Source: Duncaniella freteri
GTDB lineage: Bacteria; Bacteroidota; Bacteroidia; Bacteroidales; Muribaculaceae
Assembly: GCF_004766125.1 (NCBI RefSeq)
Contig: NZ_SJSA01000001.1
Span: 1,302,001-1,366,000 of the forward strand
DNA: 64,000 nucleotides
Direction: 5' to 3'
A model generated the notes under the pieces. The model searched no databases and was not told the origin of the DNA. It was given only the letters and a program-made list of their open reading frames with translations. The translations under genes and the position numbers were made by a program. Below, one piece after another: positions 33,636-41,368 of this stretch (position 1 is its first letter; every line of letters begins with the position of its first letter).

Positions 33636-34979
33636 TTAGTCGATCTCCTCGTCTGCCTCATAGCCACCCATCTCGCGGATAGCGTTCTTGAGCATGGTGT
33701 ACTGCTTGAAGAGGTGGTTGACGGGAACCTCGTTCTTGGTGTAGTCGTGCATCGGGCTCTTGAGGAAGAAGCTCAGGAAACGCTGGATGCCGTGACGGCC
33801 TGCGCGTGCTGCGAGGTCGCTCAGGAGCACGAGGTCAAGACATAGGGGAGCTGCGAGGATAGAGTCGCGGCAGAGGAAGTTGATCTTGATCTGCATGGGA
33901 TAGCCCATCCAGCCGAAGATGTCGATGTTGTCCCATCCCTCCTTGCTGTCGTTGCGCGGGGGATAGTAGTTGATGCGTACCTTGTGGTAGTAGCCCTGGT
34001 GGCCGCCCTTTTCTGCTCCGCCGCAGTTTGCGCCGTACAGGTCGGGCTGCTCCTCTGCAACGAGGATTGACTCAAGTGTGGAGAGCTTGCTGACCTCCTT
34101 GGTGCGGAAGTTGGCGGGCTCGTCAAGCACAAGACCGTCGCGGTTGCCGAGGATGTTGGTTGAGAACCAGCCGTTCAGACCGAGGCAGCGGGTGCCGATG
34201 ATGGGGGCGAAGCCGCTCTTCACGAGGGTCTGACCTGTCTTGAAGTCCTTGCCGGAGATAGGCATATGGGTCTTTTCGCTGAGCTCCCACATTGCAGGGA
34301 TGTCGACTGTGGTGTTGGGTGCGCCCATGATGAAAGGTGCGCCCTCTGAGAGTGCTGCGTAAGCATAGCACATGGAGGGTGCCACGTGCTCCTTGTCGTC
34401 AGCCTTCATGGCGGCCTCAAGGTCGGCGAGTGTGCCGTGATACTTCATGTCGATGGGCACATACACCTCTGTTGATGCTGCCCAGAGTACTACCACGCGC
34501 TCTACACCCTTCTCCTTCTTGAAGTTGCGGATGTCCTCGCGGATCTGCTCTGTCATCTCCCAGCGGCTCTTGTTCTCCATTACGTTGCTGCCGTCAAGAC
34601 GCTTTGCGTAGTCCTTGTCGAAAGCAGCCTTCATGGGCACGATCTGTTCGAGCTCATCCTTTACGGGATTGATGTCCTTCTCCTGAAGAACCTCTGCATA
34701 GATCGCGCTCTGATATGCGTTTGCGGGATATACGTCCCATGCGCCGAACACGATGTCGTTGAGGTCGGCCATAGGTACGATTTCACTGTATTTCAGATAT
34801 TTCTTGTCAGCACCGCGGCCCACACGGATCTTGTCGTACTGGGTCATTGCGCCTACAGGCTTTGAAAGGCCTTTGCGGGCCATCAGGACGCCGGTCATGA
34901 ATGTTGAAGTGACCGCGCCGAGTCCTACTACGAGTACACCAAGCTTGCCGCTGGCGGGTTTTACAGTAGAGTTACTCAT
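33636..34979 (-). CDS. ino1: myo-Inositol-1-phosphate synthase
   Basis: A 447-residue NAD-dependent isomerase that turns glucose-6-phosphate into inositol-3-phosphate. The Rossmann motif VLVVGLGAVTSTFM is at residues 14-27, and the family landmarks APFIMGAPNTTVDIPAMWEL, SGKDFKTGQTLVKS and LGLNGWFSTNILGNRDG occur in order. In Bacteroides this enzyme starts inositol phospholipid and inositol-sphingolipid synthesis. The partner transferase and phosphatase genes are not in this window. The gene has an ISAs1 element downstream and an IS5-family element 113 bases upstream. Confidence 0.95.
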   Translation of the reverse strand: MSNSTVKPASGKLGVLVVGLGAVTSTFMTGVLMARKGLSKPVGAMTQYDKIRVGRGADKKYLKYSEIVPMADLNDIVFGAWDVYPANAYQSAIYAEVLQEKDINPVKDELEQIVPMKAAFDKDYAKRLDGSNVMENKSRWEMTEQIREDIRNFKKEKGVERVVVLWAASTEVYVPIDMKYHGTLADLEAAMKADDKEHVAPSMCYAYAALSEGAPFIMGAPNTTVDIPAMWELSEKTHMPISGKDFKTGQTLVKSGFAPIIGTRCLGLNGWFSTNILGNRDGLVLDEPANFRTKEVSKLSTLESILVAEEQPDLYGANCGGAEKGGHQGYYHKVRINYYPPRNDSKEGWDNIDIFGWMGYPMQIKINFLCRDSILAAPLCLDLVLLSDLAARAGRHGIQRFLSFFLKSPMHDYTKNEVPVNHLFKQYTMLKNAIREMGGYEADEEID

Positions 34980-35092
34980 GATTTAAGTTTACTTTGTGTG
35001 ATTTAACTGATTAATTTCTTTTTCCTTATGTGCCCGATGAGTGCTATTGTTCCGATGGCTCGGAGGAGAGTGTATTGTACATTTCACCCTAA

Positions 35093-35961
35093 GAAACTGT
35101 TTAAATTTGATTCAATAAAATTTTTATGGCAGCCAAATCAATCATTTCTTCAGCGACCTCGGTTGATTCTTCATAATTGCGTGAAAGGCGACGGAACCAG
35201 TCAAGCCATGAGAAAGTTCTCTCGACCACCCATCTGAGAGGTTTCGGTATGAATCCCTTAGTCCCGTTTGGAGTATTGGAAACCTCAAGGCTGATTGCAA
35301 AATCTTTTTCAATATCTTTAGCAATCTCCCCTCGGTAACCCCGGTCAACAAGAACCTTTTCAAGCCGTTCCCACTCTCTGTCTGCTGCATTACACAATGG
35401 GTGAGCCTGATGGGAATCATGAACCGATGCACTGCATACTGTCCGGGCAAGAATAAAGCCATTGCGGTCAACCACTATGTTACGTTTGATGCCCTTGACT
35501 TTCTTGTTTGCGTCAAATCCATTGTCACTCTTACGGTTGCCCCATTTAACGCTTTGTGCGTCCAATGCTCCTACAGAGGGACTTTCTGATTGATTTCGTT
35601 TCTTCCTCACCTTTCGTACAAGTTTGTTGAGCAAATGTTCGATTCTACCTTCTTTGGACCACTTTCGGAAGTAATAGTACACCAGTTGCCACTTGGGATA
35701 ATCGTGCGGAAGCATCCTCCACTGACATCCTGTGACCAGTAGGTATAATACCGCTTCGAATAGGCTCCGTAGTGAATTTTTACGTTTGCGACAATCATTT
35801 TCGAAGAATACTTTGTTTATATAAGACCATTGACCCTCGGTCAAAAGTGTCTGATAGAGATTGATTCTATGCATGTGAACAATGTTTTTCTCCTTCAACA
35901 CTTTGGCTGAGGGTTTGTTATGCCCTATAACATTTTTTCAATTCTAATTTTAAACAGTTTC
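35093..35961 (-). mobile_element. IS5-family (IS427-like) insertion sequence
   Basis: An 869-bp element with terminal repeats that begin GAAACTGTTTAAA at 35093 and end in the inverse TTTAAACAGTTTC at 35961. It is flanked by TAA at 35090-35092 and 35962-35964, a 3-bp target duplication typical of the group. The single transposase gene is intact and in the same direction as ino1, which it precedes. Confidence 0.88.
35101..35874 (-). CDS. IS5-family transposase
   Basis: A 257-residue DDE transposase starting at MHRINLYQTLLTEGQWSYIN; a GTG nine codons upstream is also open. The N-terminal DUF4096-like region has LFEAVLYLLVTGCQWRMLPH. Catalytic residues are in VGALDAQSVKWGN (D), KVLVDRGYRGEIAKD (D) and RWVVERTFSWLDWFRRLSRN (E, in the YREK-like signature). 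It fits the IS427 subgroup, and it is full-length without a frameshift, so it may be active. Confidence 0.93.
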   Translation of the reverse strand: MHRINLYQTLLTEGQWSYINKVFFENDCRKRKNSLRSLFEAVLYLLVTGCQWRMLPHDYPKWQLVYYYFRKWSKEGRIEHLLNKLVRKVRKKRNQSESPSVGALDAQSVKWGNRKSDNGFDANKKVKGIKRNIVVDRNGFILARTVCSASVHDSHQAHPLCNAADREWERLEKVLVDRGYRGEIAKDIEKDFAISLEVSNTPNGTKGFIPKPLRWVVERTFSWLDWFRRLSRNYEESTEVAEEMIDLAAIKILLNQI

Positions 35962-35972
35962 TAAGAGCGTGC

Positions 35973-35980
35973 CAAAAGTA
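35973..35980 (-). promoter_or_regulatory. Possible original ino1 -7 box, now separated by the IS5 element
   Basis: The minus strand reads TACTTTTG, matching TAnnTTTG, 11 bases beyond the right end of the IS5-family element. No such box was seen between the element and the ino1 start. The insertion may therefore lie at the ino1 transcription start. No TTG is at the -33 position, so the call is weak. The gap 35965-36131 holds no gene. Confidence 0.35.
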
Positions 35981-36131
35981 GTTGATTTTTTTGAAATGTG
36001 AAATAAATATTACTTAAAAATTACCTATATCTTGTAAAATATTGTGAATTTTACGTATGATTAGTAAATTTAAGTTAAATCACCCCTATTTATCTATGAT
36101 ATTTGTTAAATTGTGTTTGGTGAGGTTTTGC

Positions 36132-37421
36132 CTATCTCCCCTTCTCCTCCGAAGCGGTCTCGACCCTCACAAGGTCCAGCCTTGTGGCTGAACGTTCCTT
36201 TATTATAAAGGTGATGCCGTCTATCTCCACCTTTTCATCTTTCGCCGGCAGGGTGCCTGTCTCATGTATGATGTATCCTGCCAGGGTCTGATACTCGTCA
36301 TCCTCCGGTATGTCCAGGCGGAACTCGTCGCGCAGGCTCCTCACCTCTATGCGCCCGGAGAATTCGTACACTCCCGGCTCTATCTCTGTGGCTGTGATGC
36401 CGTTCTTGTCATGCTCGTCCTGTATGTCGCCGAATATCTCTTCCACAAGGTCCTCAAGGGTCACAAGTCCGGCGGTGCCGCCAAACTCGTCAACCACCAC
36501 CGCCATCGAGCGTTTTTCGCTGAGGAGCCTGCGCATCATGGTGTTGGCGAGGAGCGTCTCAGGGGCATACAGCACCTCTTTTATCTGTTTCTTCCAGTCG
36601 GTCGACGGATCGAAGAGCTCCGACACGTGCACATATCCCACCACATTGTCTATGTCGTCGCGGTACACCAGTATCTTGCTGCGTCCCGAAGTCGTGAACA
36701 GTTCCGACAGCTCCTCGCGCGAGGTCTCGTCGATGTTCACGGCTACAAGCTCGTTGCGCGGTGCCATGCAGTCGCGCAGCTGGGTCGACGAGAAGTCAAG
36801 GGCATTGTGGAATATCTTCACCTCATTCTCCACCTCGGCTTCCGCCGGGTTGTCGAGGTCGTCGATCTTTGTTTCGAGATAGTCGTTTATGTCATCTATC
36901 GACAGCACCCCAAGGCGTGTGTCCTCGGCCTTGAGTCCGGCAAGGCGCATAAGCACCTTGGACAGCCACGACGTGAATGCGGCTATGGGATAGAGCACTA
37001 TATAGAAGAAATACACCGGAATGGCCGACAGCTTCAGCGATGTGTTGGGGTTGATGCGGAACACCGACTTGGGGATGAACTCTCCGGTGAAAAGTATCAC
37101 CAGGGTCGAGATGACTGTCTGCAACAGGAGTATGACCGCCTGATTGTCCGATACATGCGCCTCTATCCACGGCTCAAGAAGGGCGGCGGCACCCATGCCG
37201 TACACCACCAGCATTATGTTGTTACCCACCAGTATCGTTGAGATGAAGAACTCCTGATGGGCGTAGTAGCGTGCTATGATGCGGTTTATGAACCCTCCGC
37301 GGCTTGAGTCAAGCCCCACGCGCACGCGGTCGGATGTGATGAAGGCAATCTCCACCCCTGAGAAGAATCCCGAGAGCATGAGTGATATGAGAGTAAGTAA
37401 TATCCAGAATGTCAGATCCAT
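36132..37421 (-). CDS. CNNM/CorC family membrane protein with CBS pair (GldE-like)
   Basis: A 429-residue protein starting MDLTFWILLTLISLMLSGFF. It consists of an N-terminal DUF21/CNNM membrane domain with three or four helices (to about residue 150), two CBS domains (about 190-310, including DCMAPRNELVAVNIDE and VVVDEFGGTAGLVTLEDLVE), and a C-terminal CorC_HlyC transporter-associated domain. The family includes Mg/Co transport proteins and, in Bacteroidetes, GldE; no gliding genes adjoin it here. Nineteen bases separate it from lptC. The longer frame overlaps lptC and is rejected. Confidence 0.9.
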   Translation of the reverse strand: MDLTFWILLTLISLMLSGFFSGVEIAFITSDRVRVGLDSSRGGFINRIIARYYAHQEFFISTILVGNNIMLVVYGMGAAALLEPWIEAHVSDNQAVILLLQTVISTLVILFTGEFIPKSVFRINPNTSLKLSAIPVYFFYIVLYPIAAFTSWLSKVLMRLAGLKAEDTRLGVLSIDDINDYLETKIDDLDNPAEAEVENEVKIFHNALDFSSTQLRDCMAPRNELVAVNIDETSREELSELFTTSGRSKILVYRDDIDNVVGYVHVSELFDPSTDWKKQIKEVLYAPETLLANTMMRRLLSEKRSMAVVVDEFGGTAGLVTLEDLVEEIFGDIQDEHDKNGITATEIEPGVYEFSGRIEVRSLRDEFRLDIPEDDEYQTLAGYIIHETGTLPAKDEKVEIDGITFIIKERSATRLDLVRVETASEEKGR

Positions 37422-37440
37422 TTGTGATGCTCTATGCTGT

Positions 37441-38103
37441 CTATTGTGTGATGGCGGTGGAGTCCTGCACGGATGCACCCTCCGCCTCCCCTATGCTGTC
37501 GGTGTCGGCGCGCTGCCCTTTACCCCTGAATTCCGATGCGGGGAATATGCCCGACACCCTCTTTATGGTGTAGCGGGTCATCTGTTCGTTCGACTCGAAC
37601 CCATACCCTTCGAGCACCCTGTCGGTGCGCTCTATGTGTATGAACGAGTCGGAGTAGAGCTTGCGGCTCCTCTGGTCCCAGAACAGCTGCTGGGTGAGGA
37701 ATTTCTCATTCATCACATTGCTGATGTTCACGTTCCCGTCCAGTCGCCACACCTGCTTGTTCTTGAAATATGTGGCAGAGTCGGCATCCACCGTAGCCTC
37801 GGCGCGGAAGAAGTTGTCGAACTTCACAAGGTTAAGCCCGTCCGGAAACTTCCAGTAAGGCTCCTTCACCTCGTCATACATATACCATAGCGGGGTGTTG
37901 ATGCGGTAGCGCGTGACCCCCGAGTCCGATATCAGGGTCTCCACGTTGCGTGTCATCATGGTAGGGACATCCCCTGCGCTCACCTCGGCGGTGTCGATTT
38001 TGGCATCCTCCTTGCACGATGTTGTCACGCCCGCGGTCAGCAGGGCCGCCACGCCTGCGGCAGCCAGGGGCAGCAGGCGCATATCTCCTCCCCTGCGCGA
38101 CAT
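37441..38103 (-). CDS. lptC: LPS transport periplasmic protein LptC
   Basis: A 220-residue protein with an N-terminal hydrophobic segment (LLPLAAAGVAALLTAGV) ending in TTSC, so it is lipoprotein-like as in many Bacteroidetes. The OstA/LptC-like beta-jellyroll follows: DSGVTRYRINTPLWYMYDEV, WKFPDGLNLVKFD and FFRAEATVDADSATYFKNK are characteristic. It would link the LptBFG transporter to the LptA bridge for LPS export. The start codon overlaps the stop of the upstream outer-membrane protein gene (TAATG), indicating coupled translation. Confidence 0.88.
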   Translation of the reverse strand: MSRRGGDMRLLPLAAAGVAALLTAGVTTSCKEDAKIDTAEVSAGDVPTMMTRNVETLISDSGVTRYRINTPLWYMYDEVKEPYWKFPDGLNLVKFDNFFRAEATVDADSATYFKNKQVWRLDGNVNISNVMNEKFLTQQLFWDQRSRKLYSDSFIHIERTDRVLEGYGFESNEQMTRYTIKRVSGIFPASEFRGKGQRADTDSIGEAEGASVQDSTAITQ

Positions 38104-39356
38104 TATTTAAGCTTGTTGCGGTAGAACCACGTGCCGTTGAAGTTCACCCCGAGCGTGAGGTTGAAATAATTCTCCTTTAGCAGCGGATTCGGGGTGGCCT
38201 GACGCTGCTTGTACTCGAATCCGAGGTTTATTATGGTCTTGGAGCTGTGGGCGGGGAAGCCTACGCCGCACGATATGCCGTAGTCCCTCACGTGGTTGTC
38301 GCCTACCATTATGTAGTCGCGGTTGTAGAACGCTCCGGCACGGTAGCTCATCCTCTTGAAGTAGCTTCCGCGCGGATCGGGCTGATAGCTTGCGCCCACG
38401 GCCACCTTCCAGCGGTCGTCGATGCGTGTGGCGGAGAAGTTCTCTATCTGTGCGTACTTGGCTTTCTTCCAGGGCTGATAGGTGAAGTCAAGCTCGGCAT
38501 GCAGGCGGTTGTTGAAATCGTAGGCAACGCCGAATCCCCATGACGACGGAAGTGAGAAATTGTTCTTGAGGCTCACCACCCCCGGAGCTATAGTGTCGGG
38601 CGTGGCCGAGCTGTTTTGCAGATACTTCACCACATATGTGTCACCGAGCAGGCTCTTCCCCGGCTCGAAGGTCACGCCGGCAGTCACCGAATGCTTGTGC
38701 GATATGTTGCAGGTGTACTGCGCGCCGAATCTCAGATGGTAGTCCTGGATCTCCATCATCTGCTCGAACACGGCACTGATGCCGTTCGACGAGGTTGCCA
38801 GCACATCGTTGCATATGTTGCCGAACAGATAGCTGATGTTTACGCCGAGCCTCAACCCCTTGACAGGTGTGATGCCCGCGCCGAGATAAAGCTGGTTGAT
38901 GCCGCCCGAGCCCTGGTGCGACGAATATCCGTTCTCTATGGTCGACCCGAACGCATAGCCCACCGATGTGAAAGGCACCAGGCCCGCGCTCACGCCTATG
39001 GTCTTGCTCACCGGGAACAGCATGGTCACATAGTCGATGCCGCCTCCCCAGTCCGTCTGGCTTCCGGTCGCGTCCTTGCGTGTGTAGCGGGTCACGTCAA
39101 CGCCTATGTCGAATAGGAATGTCAGCGAGTCCACCGACGCGTACGATGCCGGGTTCATGGCGTTGATCTGCCTCCCCGAATGCATGGCATAGCCGGTGCC
39201 GCCCATCTGACGCTGGGTCGACGTGGCGTTGTCGCCGAGCGATCCGTAGCCGAATTTTGAATATGGGCTTGTCTCCTGCGCCTTAGCGGCTGGAGACAAG
39301 CATATCAGCGCGCCAAGGGCGCATAGAAATGTGATTGTGGTTCTAATTAGTTTCAT
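38103..39356 (-). CDS. Outer-membrane beta-barrel protein of the coaX-lptC operon
   Basis: A 417-residue protein with a signal peptide (ALGALICLSPAAKA then QETSPYSKFGYGSLGD). The mature chain has repeated amphipathic strands ending GVNFNGTWFYRNKLK, consistent with a barrel of about 14 strands. The SPYSKFG opening is frequent in an uncharacterised Bacteroidetes outer-membrane family encoded beside coaX and lptC. It overlaps coaX by 14 bases and lptC by one, so all three are translated together. Its function, perhaps in the outer-membrane lipid pathway, is an inference from position. Confidence 0.75.
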   Translation of the reverse strand: MKLIRTTITFLCALGALICLSPAAKAQETSPYSKFGYGSLGDNATSTQRQMGGTGYAMHSGRQINAMNPASYASVDSLTFLFDIGVDVTRYTRKDATGSQTDWGGGIDYVTMLFPVSKTIGVSAGLVPFTSVGYAFGSTIENGYSSHQGSGGINQLYLGAGITPVKGLRLGVNISYLFGNICNDVLATSSNGISAVFEQMMEIQDYHLRFGAQYTCNISHKHSVTAGVTFEPGKSLLGDTYVVKYLQNSSATPDTIAPGVVSLKNNFSLPSSWGFGVAYDFNNRLHAELDFTYQPWKKAKYAQIENFSATRIDDRWKVAVGASYQPDPRGSYFKRMSYRAGAFYNRDYIMVGDNHVRDYGISCGVGFPAHSSKTIINLGFEYKQRQATPNPLLKENYFNLTLGVNFNGTWFYRNKLK

Positions 39357-40122
39357 TGTAAAGCAATATACGGTTTAGCCCTTTGCTCACCAGGTGTTCG
39401 TCTACCCGGGTCTCAAAGTCGCAGACTGAAGCGAGATGATGTCCGCATCCGCCGCCGAGCACCACCACTGTGTCCTTCGGCAGCCTGCTGCGGTAATAAT
39501 ATATCGAAGCCACAACCGAGTTGACGGCTCCAAGTGCGATTGCCTCGCGGGTGTCACGCCCGAACAGCTCCCGGCACAGCGAGGGCATCTCCTCGGGGAA
39601 AGGCACAAGCGGGAGCCTTGCAGTGAATTCGTGCAGGGCCCTGAGCTCCATGGATATCCCGGGGGCGATGTTGCCTCCGTGATACACCCCCTCGGCGTCA
39701 ACATAGTCATATGTCACGGCTGTCCCTGCGTCCACCACGAGTATGGGACGGCCGGCATAGTCAGCCCACGCTCCCACCGCGGCGGCTACCCTGTCGGCTC
39801 CTAAGGTGGTGGGGGTGCGGTAGTCCACGCGTATGGGCACCGGCGTGTCGGGGGTGAGCCTCATGGCTCGGGGGCATATGTGGCACAGACGCCTTATCAC
39901 ATCCACGTCCTCCCTCGCCACGGAGCAGTATATGCCCCCGGCAAGCGTCCTCTTACCTACGAAATCACTCACTCTCTGAGGGTTCAGTGCCGGCTCCATG
40001 CGGAAGTCCTCAAGCTCCGAATCGTCCCAAAGTGCGATCTTTGCCTCCGAGTTGCCTTGGTCAATGGTGAGATAGTGGGCCACGATACATGTGTTTAATG
40101 ATGCCTTCTTATTGTGCGCCAT
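39343..40122 (-). CDS. coaX: Type III pantothenate kinase
   Basis: A 259-residue ASKHA-fold kinase that phosphorylates pantothenate in the first step of CoA synthesis. Motifs are LTIDQGNSEAKIALWD (phosphate loop), TLGADRVAAAVGA and LVVDAGTAVTYDYVD (the catalytic Asp and nucleotide site). VVVLGGGCGHHLAS is also conserved. An ATG at 40122 gives about 18 residues before the fold, and a GTG just before AHYLTID is an alternative start. It heads the coaX - outer-membrane protein - lptC - GldE-like group. Confidence 0.92.
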   Translation of the reverse strand: MAHNKKASLNTCIVAHYLTIDQGNSEAKIALWDDSELEDFRMEPALNPQRVSDFVGKRTLAGGIYCSVAREDVDVIRRLCHICPRAMRLTPDTPVPIRVDYRTPTTLGADRVAAAVGAWADYAGRPILVVDAGTAVTYDYVDAEGVYHGGNIAPGISMELRALHEFTARLPLVPFPEEMPSLCRELFGRDTREAIALGAVNSVVASIYYYRSRLPKDTVVVLGGGCGHHLASVCDFETRVDEHLVSKGLNRILLYNETN

Positions 40123-40150
40123 CAGCCTGGTAGGCTGCGCTTACGGCTTG

Positions 40151-40158
40151 CAAAAGTA
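40151..40158 (-). promoter_or_regulatory. -7 box upstream of coaX
   Basis: The minus strand reads TACTTTTG, 29 bases upstream of the ATG. A TTG lies 22 bases further up (40183-40181), slightly beyond the usual spacing. Confidence 0.45.
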
Positions 40159-40186
40159 GTAATAACTTGTGAATTTTCAGCAAATT

Positions 40187-40573
40187 TCACCTTTTTTTAC
40201 CTTTTTGCCTTTCACTTACACCTTTCGAGCCTTTCATGATGGATGTGTACACTGTCAGCACTCCTCCGGCGAGGGTGAACGCTATCCAGTCGTTGCCACC
40301 GGCTTGGGGAAGGAACAGGAACACGGCTCCCGCAACGAATATCAGTGCGGTCCACACCTCCATTCTCACCAGTCGGCGCAGCCTCACCGACGCTCCCGCA
40401 GGGGTAGGGGAGAGTAGGCGTCCGGCAAGCAGGGCGGCAGCCCCGGCTGAGTAGGAGTATGCCACAGTCTCGCGTGCCACATGTGCGAACGGCAGCCCGG
40501 CTGCCACTAATACTATTATGAGTCCGGCGATGCTCAGCACCCCGGCTAAATCGGCTTTTGAAAAATTTGTCAT
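40187..40573 (-). CDS. Four-helix membrane protein of unknown function
   Basis: A 128-residue protein with about four transmembrane segments (LSIAGLIIVLVAAGLPFAHV, AYSYSAGAAALLAGRLL, VWTALIFVAGAVFLFLP, WIAFTLAGGVLTVYTSIM) and a basic C-terminus. Similar small proteins accompany coaX and ftsB-like genes in Bacteroidales. No catalytic residues are evident. It lies 56 bases after the FtsB-like gene and 64 bases before coaX on the same strand. Confidence 0.7.
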   Translation of the reverse strand: MTNFSKADLAGVLSIAGLIIVLVAAGLPFAHVARETVAYSYSAGAAALLAGRLLSPTPAGASVRLRRLVRMEVWTALIFVAGAVFLFLPQAGGNDWIAFTLAGGVLTVYTSIMKGSKGVSERQKGKKR

Positions 40574-40629
40574 AGCATCGGTCGATATGTTGTTGTAAGA
40601 AGGCTTCCCGGCGTCATTCCTCCGTCTCG

Positions 40630-40920
40630 TTAGCGGAATATGTACACATCCTCGTCGGGATGCTGCATATGGTGCTGCTCGCGCACTATGCGCTCCATGG
40701 TCTCCCGGTCGTGACGCAGGGAGTTGTTGAGATCGCGGTAATACTCAAGCGTGTCCGTCGCGTCCTCTATCTGAGCCTTAAGCTCGCTTATCCTCTGTTC
40801 CTGGTCGATGGTATGCACCAGGGAGTTCTCGTTGAAAAACAGCACCACCGCAAGCACCACCAGCGCAGCCAGCAGCGTGAACGAGAGATAGCGGCGACAC
40901 CAAGCCTTTAAGTTATCCAT
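40630..40920 (-). CDS. FtsB/DivIC-like septum formation initiator
   Basis: A 96-residue bitopic protein with a short basic N-terminus, one transmembrane helix (SFTLLAALVVLAVVLFF, about residues 13-29), then a leucine-zipper-like coiled coil (IDQEQRISELKAQIEDATDT and onward) and a short end (EDVYIFR). Topology and length fit FtsB/DivIC, which forms a complex with FtsL and FtsQ to license septal peptidoglycan synthesis. A good promoter precedes it. Confidence 0.85.
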   Translation of the reverse strand: MDNLKAWCRRYLSFTLLAALVVLAVVLFFNENSLVHTIDQEQRISELKAQIEDATDTLEYYRDLNNSLRHDRETMERIVREQHHMQHPDEDVYIFR

Positions 40921-40924
40921 ATCG

Positions 40925-40955
40925 CAAAATTAATCAAAATATCTCCCTCCGCCAA
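40925..40955 (-). promoter_or_regulatory. Promoter of the FtsB-like gene
   Basis: On the minus strand TTG (40955-40953) and TAATTTTG (40932-40925) are 20 bases apart. The ATG follows only four bases after the -7 box, so the transcript may be nearly leaderless or a later start may be used. Confidence 0.5.
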
Positions 40956-41368
40956 ATAAAATCCTGCCAGCCCCGCTCCCTTGTCCGTGATGCTGTGTCA
41001 TGGCGCATTGCTCCGCCCTTTATCATGCATGTGGGGGGCAAGCCTCGGCTGGGATGGCTTTGGCATGGCTGTGGTTGCGTGCCGTAGTCTATGTCGGATT
41101 TCGGATGTGTTAACTATGGTTAAATAAAGTTAATGTGGGGGGGGGTGATTTTTAATGCTTAAATCTCTTCAAATCAAACAAATGTAAATTACTTATTGTA
41201 ATAAAAAACAAATGTTAAAAACCGTCTCGCTCCCCACTCCCTTGCAAGTGGTGGATTATTTATATATTTTTGGTGTCCGGAATTAATTCATAACGTGTGG
41301 TTTTTTGAGTGCAAAAGTAACATACTGACACAATATCAATCATTATTTATACATTTTAACACAGCGCA
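40956..41368. other. Intergenic region upstream of the first SusC gene
   Basis: This stretch of about 410 bases holds no recognisable gene. It includes G-rich and AT-rich parts and, near its right end, the susC promoter. No anti-sigma, sigma or hybrid two-component regulator gene of the usual PUL type is present. Confidence 0.5.
41242..41272 (+). promoter_or_regulatory. Promoter of the first SusC/SusD operon
   Basis: TTG (41242-41244) and TATTTTTG (41265-41272) are separated by 20 bases. The predicted leader is about 90 bases. No riboswitch fold was recognised in it. Confidence 0.6.

Noticed and set aside
36264..37241. A 325-codon open frame on the plus strand opposite the CNNM/CBS gene
   Set aside because: It is the antisense shadow of a well-supported gene with strong domain matches; its composition is His/Val/Arg-rich and it has no promoter or family similarity.
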